Origin: an uncultured Lachnospiraceae bacterium
GTDB lineage: Bacteria; Bacillota; Clostridia; Lachnospirales; Lachnospiraceae
DNA: 22,660 nt
Reading direction: 5' to 3'
Assembly: GCA_945827765.1 (NCBI GenBank)
Contig: CALZPS010000004.1
Coordinates: 1-22,660, forward strand
Made by a program: the position numbers and the translations under genes. Of the stretch, positions 15,903 to 22,330 are shown piece after piece (within the stretch, counting starts at the first letter, position 1; every line of letters starts with the position of its first letter). Under the pieces are notes generated by a model. The model made no database searches. It saw nothing but the letters and a program-made list of their open reading frames with translations, and was not told where the DNA came from.

Positions 15903-16605
15903 GGTCTGTCTCCTTTTGTATCAGCTTGATTTCATTTGCCAGCGCATTTTTAAATAATGTCACAAAATTTTTCTGTCCGGAATATAAACAAGTGTTCATA
16001 CATTCTTCCCCATATTCTCCGGTCAGAACATACTTGGAATCTGTGATTATGCCTATCTGACTGCCTTTGTCCTCACTGATATAAACCAGTGCTCCGGGAA
16101 AACAGTCAATTTCGTGATCAGTGATGAGCACTACCTTTTTCTTGTTTTTCAACAATCGGTTCAATTCTTTTGCATACTGCCCAAGATATTTCGCAGTCGC
16201 AGAAAAGTACACTCTTTCATCCACTGAATCCAGCAGATTACGAATCTTGTCCCGGACATTTCCCATGCCTTCAATGGTAATATATCCTTCCTCCTCTACC
16301 TTCTCACGTGGAAGATGCATAAGCATCCATTCTTTCTCCGACTTCATTCGCCGAAGTGCATTGTCGCAGAACTCCTCCAGATTAACCGGAATATAGCGTT
16401 TCGCCGACTCTTCCACCAGATAGGCAGCACCCTTTTCTACCAACGCCGCCAGTGCACTATAAACATTGGATCGGGAAATCCCCGTCTCCTTGGCAATCTC
16501 ATATCCTGTACACTTCCCCTGTATCAGCAGTTTCTGATAAACCACAGCCTCCTGCCTGCCCAGTCCGAAGTGCTGCAGGTATTCCACAAATTGCTGTTCT
16601 TCCAT
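15895..16605 (-). CDS. TrmB-family winged-helix transcriptional regulator
   Basis: The N-terminal residues, about 5-75, form a TrmB-type winged helix (LGLGRQEAVVYQKLLIQGKCTGYEIAKETG, split as helix, turn and recognition helix around SRSNVYSALAALVEKG). The remainder is an alpha/beta effector domain like that of other short TrmB regulators, with residues KVVLITDHEIDCFPG and ISEDKGSQIGIITDSKYV. At 236 aa it is typical. AAGGTG precedes the ATG. The gene overlaps lysA by 8 bp and is first in that operon, so it probably controls its own promoter and lysA. The ligand cannot be told from sequence. Confidence 0.85.
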   Translation of the reverse strand: MEEQQFVEYLQHFGLGRQEAVVYQKLLIQGKCTGYEIAKETGISRSNVYSALAALVEKGAAYLVEESAKRYIPVNLEEFCDNALRRMKSEKEWMLMHLPREKVEEEGYITIEGMGNVRDKIRNLLDSVDERVYFSATAKYLGQYAKELNRLLKNKKKVVLITDHEIDCFPGALVYISEDKGSQIGIITDSKYVLTGEYGEECMNTCLYSGQKNFVTLFKNALANEIKLIQKETDHE

Positions 16606-16650
16606 ACCTCTGCACCTTCACCGTAAATGTTAAAAAAAATCAAATTGATT

Positions 16651-16672
16651 AGTAGTTCTTATCAGGAACACT
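16651..16672 (-). promoter_or_regulatory. Candidate operator at the trmB-lysA promoter
   Basis: An inverted repeat AGTGTTC...GAACTACT, with one extra base in one arm, overlaps the downstream edge of the -10 box. This position suits repression, plausibly by the adjacent TrmB-type protein. The assignment is inferred from position. Confidence 0.45.
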
Positions 16673-16698
16673 ATACTGTATCTTGCTATAAAAGTCAA
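16670..16698 (-). promoter_or_regulatory. Promoter of the trmB-lysA operon
   Basis: The -35 box TTGACT (16693-16698) and -10 box TATAGT (16670-16675) are separated by 17 bases. The untranslated leader of about 55 bases is AT-rich with a run of eight U residues, and I see no riboswitch in it. Confidence 0.8.
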
Positions 16699-16779
16699 CA
16701 CTTATTTTCACTATGAAAAGACCACTATATAAAGACCATCTGTGGTTTCAAATCTTCAAGAATTTCCTTTTCATTTTGG

Positions 16780-17712
16780 TTACTCTGCGAAAAGCGGTGT
16801 CGAATAATACCGGTCTCCGCTGTCCGGCAGCAAAGCTACGATTGTCTTTCCTTTATTTTCCGGTCTTTTTGCCAGTTCCACCGCTGCGTGCAGGGCTGCT
16901 CCGGAAGATATTCCCACCAGAACGCCTTCTTTCTTTGCAAGTAGTTTGGCCGCTGCAAATGCATCGTCACCTTCCACTGTTATAATCTCATCATAGATAT
17001 CTGTATTCAGCACTTCCGGCACGAATCCGGCTCCAATTCCCTGAATCTTATGTGGACCACTCTTTCCCTGAGACAATACCGGGGAATCAGATGGCTCAAC
17101 CGCTACGATTTTCACATCCGGTTTCTGTGATTTCAGATATGTTCCAACTCCGGTCAGAGTACCACCGGTGCCAACTCCGGCTACAAAGATATCAACCTCT
17201 CCTTCTGTATCATTCCAGATTTCCGGTCCGGTTGTCTTAAGATGTGCTGCCGGATTAGCAGGATTGACAAATTGTCCTGCCAGAAAAGCGCCCGGAATTT
17301 CCTGCGCAAGCTCTTCAGCCTTTGCGATTGCGCCTTTCATTCCTTTACTTCCTTCTGTCAGTACCAACTCAGCGCCATATGCTTTGAGGATATTTCTTCT
17401 TTCCACGCTCATCGTCTCCGGCATTGTCAATATCAGCCGGTAACCTTTGACTGCGGCAATCGACGCCAGACCGATTCCTGTATTTCCCGAAGTCGGTTCG
17501 ATAATCACGGAACCTTCTTTTAAGATTCCTTTCTCTTCCGCATCCTCAATCATTGCCTTGGCGATTCTGTCCTTGACGCTTCCTGCCGGATTGAAATATT
17601 CCAGCTTTACTAAAAGCTTACTTTCAAGACCAAGCTCTTTTTCCAAATTTTCCACTTCAACCAGGGGTGTGTTTCCGATCAGTTCTAATGCTCCTTTATA
17701 AATACCGCTCAT
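16780..17712 (-). CDS. cysK: Cysteine synthase A (O-acetylserine sulfhydrylase)
   Basis: CysK makes cysteine from O-acetylserine and sulfide using PLP. The N-terminal [15 protein letters not shown] is followed by the PLP lysine in NPAGSVKDR (about residue 46). Next come the substrate loop PTSGNTG (72-78) and the PLP phosphate loop [10 protein letters not shown] (near 177-186). GISSGAA and [12 protein letters not shown] close the active site. At 310 aa it is normal for CysK. GAAGG lies ahead of the ATG. It is transcribed alone from a full-consensus promoter. A 21-bp operator-like sequence lies just after the start site and is shared with the rrf2 gene. In Bacillus, CysK is also the co-regulator of the Rrf2 protein CymR. 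Confidence 0.95.
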   Translation of the reverse strand: MSGIYKGALELIGNTPLVEVENLEKELGLESKLLVKLEYFNPAGSVKDRIAKAMIEDAEEKGILKEGSVIIEPTSGNTGIGLASIAAVKGYRLILTMPETMSVERRNILKAYGAELVLTEGSKGMKGAIAKAEELAQEIPGAFLAGQFVNPANPAAHLKTTGPEIWNDTEGEVDIFVAGVGTGGTLTGVGTYLKSQKPDVKIVAVEPSDSPVLSQGKSGPHKIQGIGAGFVPEVLNTDIYDEIITVEGDDAFAAAKLLAKKEGVLVGISSGAALHAAVELAKRPENKGKTIVALLPDSGDRYYSTPLFAE

Positions 17713-17740
17713 ATCCTTTTCCTTCTTTCAATTCTTTGTT

Positions 17741-17761
17741 TTCCTATTGGTTTGATAGGAA
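17741..17761 (-). promoter_or_regulatory. Candidate Rrf2/CymR-type operator of cysK
   Basis: A perfect inverted repeat TTCCTAT-N7-ATAGGAA sits just downstream of the predicted transcription start of cysK. It matches the element at 20225-20245 before rrf2 at 16 of 21 positions, including the internal CAAAC. A repressor bound here would block cysK transcription. Confidence 0.7.
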
Positions 17762-17769
17762 TTTATGTT

Positions 17770-17798
17770 ATTATATAATACCACACTCTTGATGTCAA
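17770..17798 (-). promoter_or_regulatory. Promoter of cysK (full consensus)
   Basis: TTGACA (17793-17798) and TATAAT (17770-17775) are separated by exactly 17 bases, a perfect housekeeping promoter. Such strength implies the gene needs repression, consistent with the operator beside it. Confidence 0.9.
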
Positions 17799-17849
17799 CC
17801 AGAAATTTACATTTCTCATGACACCAGAAATTTACATTTTCTCATGGCA
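17799..17849. repeat. Tandem duplication upstream of the cysK promoter
   Basis: Two adjacent copies of a 25-26 bp unit starting CCAGAAATTTACATTT lie at 17799-17823 and 17824-17849, differing by one inserted T and an A/G change. They directly abut the -35 box of cysK and fill the space down to the pseudogene end. Confidence 0.8.
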
Positions 17850-17871
17850 TTTCATGGCAAAACTATTCCCT

Positions 17872-18893
17872 TTATTCTGCCGGTACGATTTTCAGTACCG
17901 CCGTATTTGCATACGTCATAGGACGGTTATGCACAAAGAACACTGTCCCCTCAACCGGTGCCACTATTTTTTCCCGCACGGAACCATCATATGGGTCTGT
18001 GATGCAGGCCAGTTCCTGCCCTTTCTGCACCCTCTTTCCCACTTTAATCTCACTGCAGAACATTCCTGCTGAATAAAGACGTACAGCTACCATACAACTG
18101 TCATCTACGACTTGTGAATGGTATCCTTGATAGCCTTTTCCTATGAGGATTCCTTCTTCAATCATGAAATTCAGCACAGCTTCTACCATACGCTCCGCGC
18201 TTTCTTCGTCAATCCTCTCTGTCGTGGTGGAATACAGACTGAATGCCTTCGTATCCCATATCTGCCAGTTATAATTCAATGTCGTGGTATCGTAAGGTCG
18301 GGGGGATCTGGTCACAATATAAGGCAACCCGAACTTCTTAGCCGTCTCCACATATTCCAGACCGGTTTTCATAATCCGCACATGAGGCGTAAAATCCCGG
18401 TTGTCCGCAATCTTATAATCTTGAAAGGTCTTCGGACTGCTCCGTCTGCAGAAATTTCTGGCAATCATCGGATAGGATGCACCGGAAGGCACCCTCAAGT
18501 TGTCTTCCAGAATATACCAGTCTTTATCCTTTCCCTGCACCAGATCAATGCCGGAAATATGGGAGTAAATTCCTTTCGGAGGCATGACTCCCTCGCACTG
18601 GGCAAGATAACCGCTGGATGCATAAATAAATTCTTCCGGCACCACCTTATCACGGATTATCATTTTATCATGATAGATATCCTTTAAAAATAAATTCAGT
18701 GCATTGACACGCTGTCTCAAGCCACGTTCCAGATAGTCAAATTCATCTTTGTCAATAATCCGCGGAATCGCATCAAATGGAAATAATTGTTCTTTAAATG
18801 TATTGTTCTTATATAAATTCCAAATTTTACGCCGTATCTCGCGAGCTGTTCGTTTACTGTATCCGTATGATTCAATAAATCCATATCGTACAT
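17872..18893 (-). pseudogene. Frameshifted ATP-grasp N-terminus fused to C-terminal half of an M14-type deacylase
   Basis: The real start is the ATG at 18893 behind GAGAGGAGG, giving MYDMDLLNHTDTVNEQLARY, the N-terminus of circularly permuted ATP-grasp (DUF404/DUF407) proteins. At about 18811-18816 an extra TA/AT pair in TTTATATAAG throws the frame. The other frame then continues with KNNTFKEQLFPFDAIPR, GIYSHISGIDLVQGKD and EDNLRVPSGASYP. Near 18385-18410 ATP-grasp likeness ends after ADNRD. The rest (HVRIMKTGLEY, TTTLNYNWQIWDTKAFS, ITDPYDGSVREKIVAP) matches the C-terminal half of succinylglutamate desuccinylase/aspartoacylase-type M14 proteins. The M14 N-terminal zinc motif and the ATP-grasp C-terminus are missing. 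The open frame beginning MFCVYAK at 18963 is out-of-phase and starts in a hairpin, so it is not the true start. I read this as a dead chimera. Confidence 0.85.
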
Positions 18894-18928
18894 AACCGCA
18901 CGCCTCCTCTCTGTACTTTTGAGTAATA

Positions 18929-18974
18929 ATAAAACGAGGGTGTTTTGCATAAACGCAAAACACCCTCGTTTTAT
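18929..18974 (-). terminator. Perfect 20-bp hairpin with U-rich tail at the 5' end of the pseudogene transcript
   Basis: Bases 18929-18948 and 18955-18974 are perfectly complementary around a 6-base loop. On the minus strand the stem ends in TTTTATTATTAC, a terminator-like tail. It begins right at the start site predicted from the promoter at 18981-19009. It could end tcdA readthrough, attenuate the downstream gene, or both. Confidence 0.75.
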
Positions 18975-18980
18975 GAAACT

Positions 18981-19009
18981 ATAATACTCTGACTTTTCCA
19001 AAACGTCAA
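18981..19009 (-). promoter_or_regulatory. Promoter upstream of the ATP-grasp pseudogene
   Basis: The -35 box TTGACG (19004-19009) and -10 box TATTAT (18981-18986) have a 17-base spacer. Transcription would begin at about 18974, directly into the long hairpin. Confidence 0.7.
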
Positions 19010-19028
19010 GCAATCATTTTTTTATTTT

Positions 19029-19784
19029 TTATTTGATCAAATCTTTCACAACTTCCCCTGCGATAATCAATCCCGCAACAGAAGGTACAAATGCATTGCT
19101 CCCCGGTGTTTGCCGCCTCTTTGTCGTCTGGCATATCTCAAACTCATCCGGCGGACACTTTTTTTCATCTTCTTCCTGCTCTCCATATTGGATCGGAGCC
19201 ATTGGCTTTTCCTGTGAATAAACTACTTTTAATCTGGGAATCCCTCTTTTTTTTAGTTCCCTGCGCATGACTTTTGCCAATGGACAGACCGAGGTTTCAT
19301 AAATATCTGCCACCTGAAAAGCAGCCGCATCCATCTTGTTTCCCGCGCCCATGGAACTTATGATTTTCACGCCCGCCCGCTGTGACTGTTCCACCAGTGC
19401 AATCTTTCCGGTCACCGTGTCGATTGCATCCACGACATAATCATACTGTGAAAAATCAAACTGCTCCGACGTATCCGGCATATAAAAGGTTCGGTATGTA
19501 CAGACCTCTGCCTCCGGATTGATACTTAAAATGCGATTCTTTGCCACATCTACCTTATACTGCCCGATCGTCTGCACAGTTGCGATAATCTGACGATTCA
19601 GATTGGACAATGCAACCTTATCATGATCAATTAAATCCAGCCTTCCTACTCCGCTGCGGGCAAGTGCCTCCACAACATAGCCGCCGACACCTCCGATACC
19701 GAATACTGCCACCCGCGCACGTTTCAGTTTTTCCATCCCCGCCTTCCCGATCAACATTTCTGTTCTCTCAAACTGCCCCTGCAT
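19029..19784 (-). CDS. tcdA: tRNA threonylcarbamoyladenosine dehydratase TcdA
   Basis: TcdA is an E1-like, ATP-dependent enzyme that cyclises t6A37 in tRNA to ct6A. The nucleotide-binding GIGGVGG is at residues 29-35, followed by the E1 signature DHDKVALSNLNRQ and the conserved SSMGAGNKMD. Further motifs are VYSQEKP and GSNAFVPSVAGLIIAGEVV at the C-terminus, all typical of TcdA/CsdL. The length of 251 aa is normal. The ribosome binding site AGGAGGGG lies inside the end of rrf2, and the genes overlap by 17 bp, so translation is coupled. AT-rich DNA and the hairpin at 18929-18974 follow. Confidence 0.93.
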   Translation of the reverse strand: MQGQFERTEMLIGKAGMEKLKRARVAVFGIGGVGGYVVEALARSGVGRLDLIDHDKVALSNLNRQIIATVQTIGQYKVDVAKNRILSINPEAEVCTYRTFYMPDTSEQFDFSQYDYVVDAIDTVTGKIALVEQSQRAGVKIISSMGAGNKMDAAAFQVADIYETSVCPLAKVMRRELKKRGIPRLKVVYSQEKPMAPIQYGEQEEDEKKCPPDEFEICQTTKRRQTPGSNAFVPSVAGLIIAGEVVKDLIK

Positions 19785-20202
19785 CCTGCCCCTCCTGATG
19801 ATCGGCGATCAGATCCGCCAGCGTCACACTATCCATATACTCATTCACCACATCCCAGAAACCCTTCCAGAATTTCACCGTGGAACATTCTTTCTGCCTT
19901 GGACAACGGTTTGGTTCATCCTCTATGCAGGCAATCGGAGCAAGACTTCCCTCGAGTGCGCGGATAATCTCCCCTGCCGTATATTCCTCCGGTCTGCGGG
20001 TAAGCTGATATCCTCCATTGTTTCCCCGATAACTTCTGACAAGCCCACTCTTTGTCAGCTGCGGGATGATCTGCTCAAGATACTTCAATGTGATATCCTG
20101 ACGCTCTGCAATATCTTTCAACGGAATATATCCTCCATTGTCATGCTCTGCCAAATCCACCATCATACGCAAGGCATAGCGCCCTTTTGTCGAAATTTTC
20201 AT
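19768..20202 (-). CDS. Rrf2-family regulator (CymR/IscR-like) with three-cysteine motif
   Basis: The N-terminus MKISTKGRYALRMMVDLA and the winged-helix segment with RGNNGGYQLTRRPEE are Rrf2 family signatures. Near the middle lie Cys92, Cys100 and Cys106 (C-x7-C-x5-C). Their positions are close to those of the E. coli IscR cluster ligands (92, 98, 104), so an Fe-S cluster is possible; CymR lacks this triad. I chose the ATG at 20202, with AGGTGG 5 bases upstream, over a GTG at 20211. The gene overlaps tcdA by 17 bp. Its promoter carries the same 21-bp element as cysK, which suggests autoregulation and control of cysteine synthesis. Whether it senses cysteine through CysK or iron-sulfur status is not visible. 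The product is 144 aa. Confidence 0.88.
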   Translation of the reverse strand: MKISTKGRYALRMMVDLAEHDNGGYIPLKDIAERQDITLKYLEQIIPQLTKSGLVRSYRGNNGGYQLTRRPEEYTAGEIIRALEGSLAPIACIEDEPNRCPRQKECSTVKFWKGFWDVVNEYMDSVTLADLIADHQEGQDAGAV

Positions 20203-20224
20203 TCTTGCCACCTCACATACCTTT

Positions 20225-20245
20225 TTCCTATATGTTTGCTATGAT
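20225..20245 (-). promoter_or_regulatory. Candidate operator at the rrf2 promoter
   Basis: This shares 16 of 21 bases with the cysK element at 17741-17761, including the run CAAAC and the half-site ATAGGAA. The left half is degenerate here. It overlaps the -10 box, so a bound protein would repress its own gene. Confidence 0.65.
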
Positions 20246-20269
20246 AACATGGATTTGCTTTTTTTTCAA
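20241..20269 (-). promoter_or_regulatory. Promoter of rrf2-tcdA
   Basis: The -35 box TTGAAA (20264-20269) and -10 box TATCAT (20241-20246) are 17 bases apart. The leader to the ATG at 20202 is about 30 bases long. Confidence 0.72.
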
Positions 20270-20280
20270 GCTAATATAAT

Positions 20281-20319
20281 AGAAAACTGGCATCACCGTT
20301 GAAATTACCAGTGGTGCCA
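20281..20319 (-). terminator. Rho-independent terminator of the padR-DUF4097 operon
   Basis: On the minus strand TGGCACCACT pairs with GGTGATGCCA (20310-20319 with 20288-20297), with one mismatch and one G-U pair around a 12-base loop. TTTTC follows. It lies 26 bases past the DUF4097 gene stop. Confidence 0.75.
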
Positions 20320-20345
20320 CACATTTTCCTTGTAAATCCTACCAT

Positions 20346-21719
20346 TTACTTCGCGTAAATCTCTATATCCCCGCTCGTGCTCGACACCTGACTCTTCGCG
20401 CCGGCGCCGTCTCCAAATATCATTTCCCCACGTCTTTTCGTCATATTTCCGGTAATCGGCAGGTTCGTCTCAAATTCTCCGCTGACCGTTCGGTAAGATA
20501 TCTGCATCTCGCCGCCCGGCAATCTCAACTCGCAATCCCCGGATATGGAGGAAACATCCATCTTTTCCGGCAGGACGTTCATATCCATTTCCACATCTCC
20601 GCTCGTGCTGGAACACTTCACCTCGTACCCTTCTCCACGAAATTCTACATCTCCGCTGATTGAACGCAATTCGCAGTTCCTTGTGCACCCCTGAATGTTA
20701 ATATCGCCGCTTTTTGTCACCGCATGCAGATTACCTTCCAATCCATCCCCACAAATATCCCCGCTGCCTGAACGCAATTGAATACTGTCACTCAACACTC
20801 TTGTCATCGTCAAATCACCGCTGGCTGTCGAAACGTTCAATTCCTTACATTCCAGTTCTCTCCCGATATCAATATCCCCATTCACCGTAGAAACATTGAC
20901 ACGATTCCAAACCTTTCCCGGTAATCTAACTATGATATGGCAGTGACGCATACCACGCAGGAAGAAAAACGAGGCACTGGCTGTATTTTCCTGAACAACT
21001 GACAATACCCCGTCATCTGTCAATACCGTCTCCACGTCATTGGTGTCGCCGTCCACCTCGATATAAGTACTATCCTTGTCTGTGACCTTGATTGTGATAT
21101 CTCCATTCATCAACCGAAGGTCTAAAGAATGAATGGCATCTGTTACCGCTACTGCAGTACAGTCCACTCTCTGTCCCTTTGATTCTTCAGACTGGAAAAA
21201 CACACCATCCGGATATCGCTCCTTCCATTGCTCAGACACCTCCTTGGCCACATCCCGTGCACAGTCCACGGTAGCCTTCGCCGTTACTTGTGCGGCCTTG
21301 GCTGTAACCTGCGCAATATTTACAAATGCATCAATTCCACTCTCCAAATCTTTTTTGAATTCAGCAGACCAATCCGTCTGTGAATAATCATTCTGTGCCT
21401 TTTCTGTCCGTTCATTTTCTGTCTGTTCATTTTCTGTCTGTACGGTTTCTACCTTGATTTCCCCGTTCTTTTGCAAATTATGCGTCTCCTGCCCTTCTGT
21501 TTCCTTCAGAAAAGCAAGCAGTTCCTCCACATCTCCCAGGCTTTCCATTGCCTTCGCAAATGCCTCTTCTTCTGGCATTCCTTGTTCTGTCAATTCCAGA
21601 TAGCGTTGATAGAGATTTTCACTTAATTCCTCAATCATCTCTGTCTTGGCATCACTATCCTTCGCTGATGCCAGCCGATTCGTTATCATAATAATAATTT
21701 TTGTCTCAATTCGATTCAT
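20346..21719 (-). CDS. HAAS-like N-terminus plus DUF4097 beta-helix protein
   Basis: Residues about 1-75 are helical and acidic, with SLGDVEELLAFL, like the HAAS/DUF1700 domain usually found beside PadR regulators. A charged repetitive linker follows (TENEQ/TENER/TEKAQ and a duplicated AQVTAKA). From about residue 195 the protein is a DUF4097 array of about ten short strands ending in SGD or NGD (NGDITIK, SGDLTM, SGDINIQG, SGDVEFRG, SGDIEIYAK). No signal peptide or membrane helix is visible, so it is probably cytoplasmic. At 457 aa it is larger than plain DUF4097 proteins. GGAGGT precedes the ATG, which overlaps padR by 14 bp. A role as a partner or sensor for PadR is inferred from context only. 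Confidence 0.85.
   Translation of the reverse strand: MNRIETKIIIMITNRLASAKDSDAKTEMIEELSENLYQRYLELTEQGMPEEEAFAKAMESLGDVEELLAFLKETEGQETHNLQKNGEIKVETVQTENEQTENERTEKAQNDYSQTDWSAEFKKDLESGIDAFVNIAQVTAKAAQVTAKATVDCARDVAKEVSEQWKERYPDGVFFQSEESKGQRVDCTAVAVTDAIHSLDLRLMNGDITIKVTDKDSTYIEVDGDTNDVETVLTDDGVLSVVQENTASASFFFLRGMRHCHIIVRLPGKVWNRVNVSTVNGDIDIGRELECKELNVSTASGDLTMTRVLSDSIQLRSGSGDICGDGLEGNLHAVTKSGDINIQGCTRNCELRSISGDVEFRGEGYEVKCSSTSGDVEMDMNVLPEKMDVSSISGDCELRLPGGEMQISYRTVSGEFETNLPITGNMTKRRGEMIFGDGAGAKSQVSSTSGDIEIYAK
21400..21441 (-). repeat. 15-bp tandem repeat in the DUF4097 gene linker
   Basis: Two full 15-bp units (21400-21414 and 21415-21429, one mismatch) and a 12-base partial unit encode the repeated pentapeptide TENEQ/TENER. 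The period keeps the frame. Confidence 0.8.
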
Positions 21720-22059
21720 AATCCACCTCCACTGTAAGTAACGCGTCTAAAAGTTTGCGGGTTTCCTGCCACTCCCGGCACCGCTCTTCCCACTGTTTCT
21801 TTCCCTCTTCGGTAATCTTATAATAACGCCGTCTGGCTCCTGTCCCTTCTTCTCCCCAATAGGATGTGATCAATCCGTTTTGGCTGAGCCGCTTAAATGC
21901 CGTATAAAGGGTCGCCTCCTTAAACTCATGTTTTCCGGCTGTGCGCTGCTGTACATTTTTATTAATCTCGTACCCATAACTATCCTTCTCCATCAATTGA
22001 GTGAGAATAATCGTATCTGTATAACCACGCAGAGTATCTGATGAAATTGACAAATCCAT
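21706..22059 (-). CDS. PadR-family transcriptional regulator
   Basis: The protein has a PadR winged helix: DTIILTQLMEKDSYGYEINKN, split as helix 1 and turn, then KEATLYTAFKRLSQNGLI as recognition helix, then the wing with GARRRYYKITEEGK. A C-terminal dimerisation helix follows. I chose the ATG at 22059 (MDLSISSDTLRGY), the family's usual beginning, behind AAGGGAGGA; an in-frame ATG at 22083 has no ribosome binding site. The product is 117 aa. It overlaps the DUF4097 gene by 14 bp. PadR proteins normally repress their own operon, and a palindrome on the promoter fits that. Confidence 0.9.
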   Translation of the reverse strand: MDLSISSDTLRGYTDTIILTQLMEKDSYGYEINKNVQQRTAGKHEFKEATLYTAFKRLSQNGLITSYWGEEGTGARRRYYKITEEGKKQWEERCREWQETRKLLDALLTVEVDYESN

Positions 22060-22133
22060 TCCTCCCTTCTTGCATTGAACCATTCAGCCATCTGCAGACT
22101 GAATGATTCATTATTCTTTCAGCTGATACGGTT

Positions 22134-22162
22134 ATCATATCATGATATACCTCATCTGTCAA
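22134..22162 (-). promoter_or_regulatory. Promoter of padR-DUF4097
   Basis: TTGACA (22157-22162) and TATGAT (22134-22139) are separated by 17 bases, close to full consensus. Confidence 0.85.
22137..22148 (-). promoter_or_regulatory. Candidate PadR operator
   Basis: The perfect 12-bp palindrome ATATCATGATAT lies in the promoter spacer and overlaps the -10 box. Outside it, GGT and ACC extend the symmetry imperfectly. Assignment to PadR is based on position. Confidence 0.5.
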
Positions 22163-22284
22163 TGTACTTCGTTAAATAATTTATTTCGTATATTTCATTA
22201 TCTGTTTCATATCGTTCTATTCCTGTCATATACCTGGCAGCCAGGAAACATTTCACCGGATGCTTCTGCCGGATGTCCGACGAC

Positions 22285-22320
22285 AAAAAGGGAATGTTCC
22301 TGTATGATAGAAACATTCCC
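22285..22320 (-). terminator. Rho-independent terminator of the UPF0126 gene
   Basis: On the minus strand an 11-bp stem (22310-22320 with 22290-22300, one G-U pair) with a 9-base loop is followed by TTTTT. It starts 11 bases after the stop codon. Confidence 0.9.
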
Positions 22321-22330
22321 CTGTTCTTTT

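Noticed and set aside
16721..16746. Possible terminator after cysK (ACCAC/GTGGT)
   Set aside because: Only a 5-bp stem with a 16-base loop and a broken U-tract; too weak to call.
18118..18687. Plus-strand open frame of 189 codons
   Set aside because: It is antisense to the ATP-grasp/M14 chimera and shows no recognisable motif.
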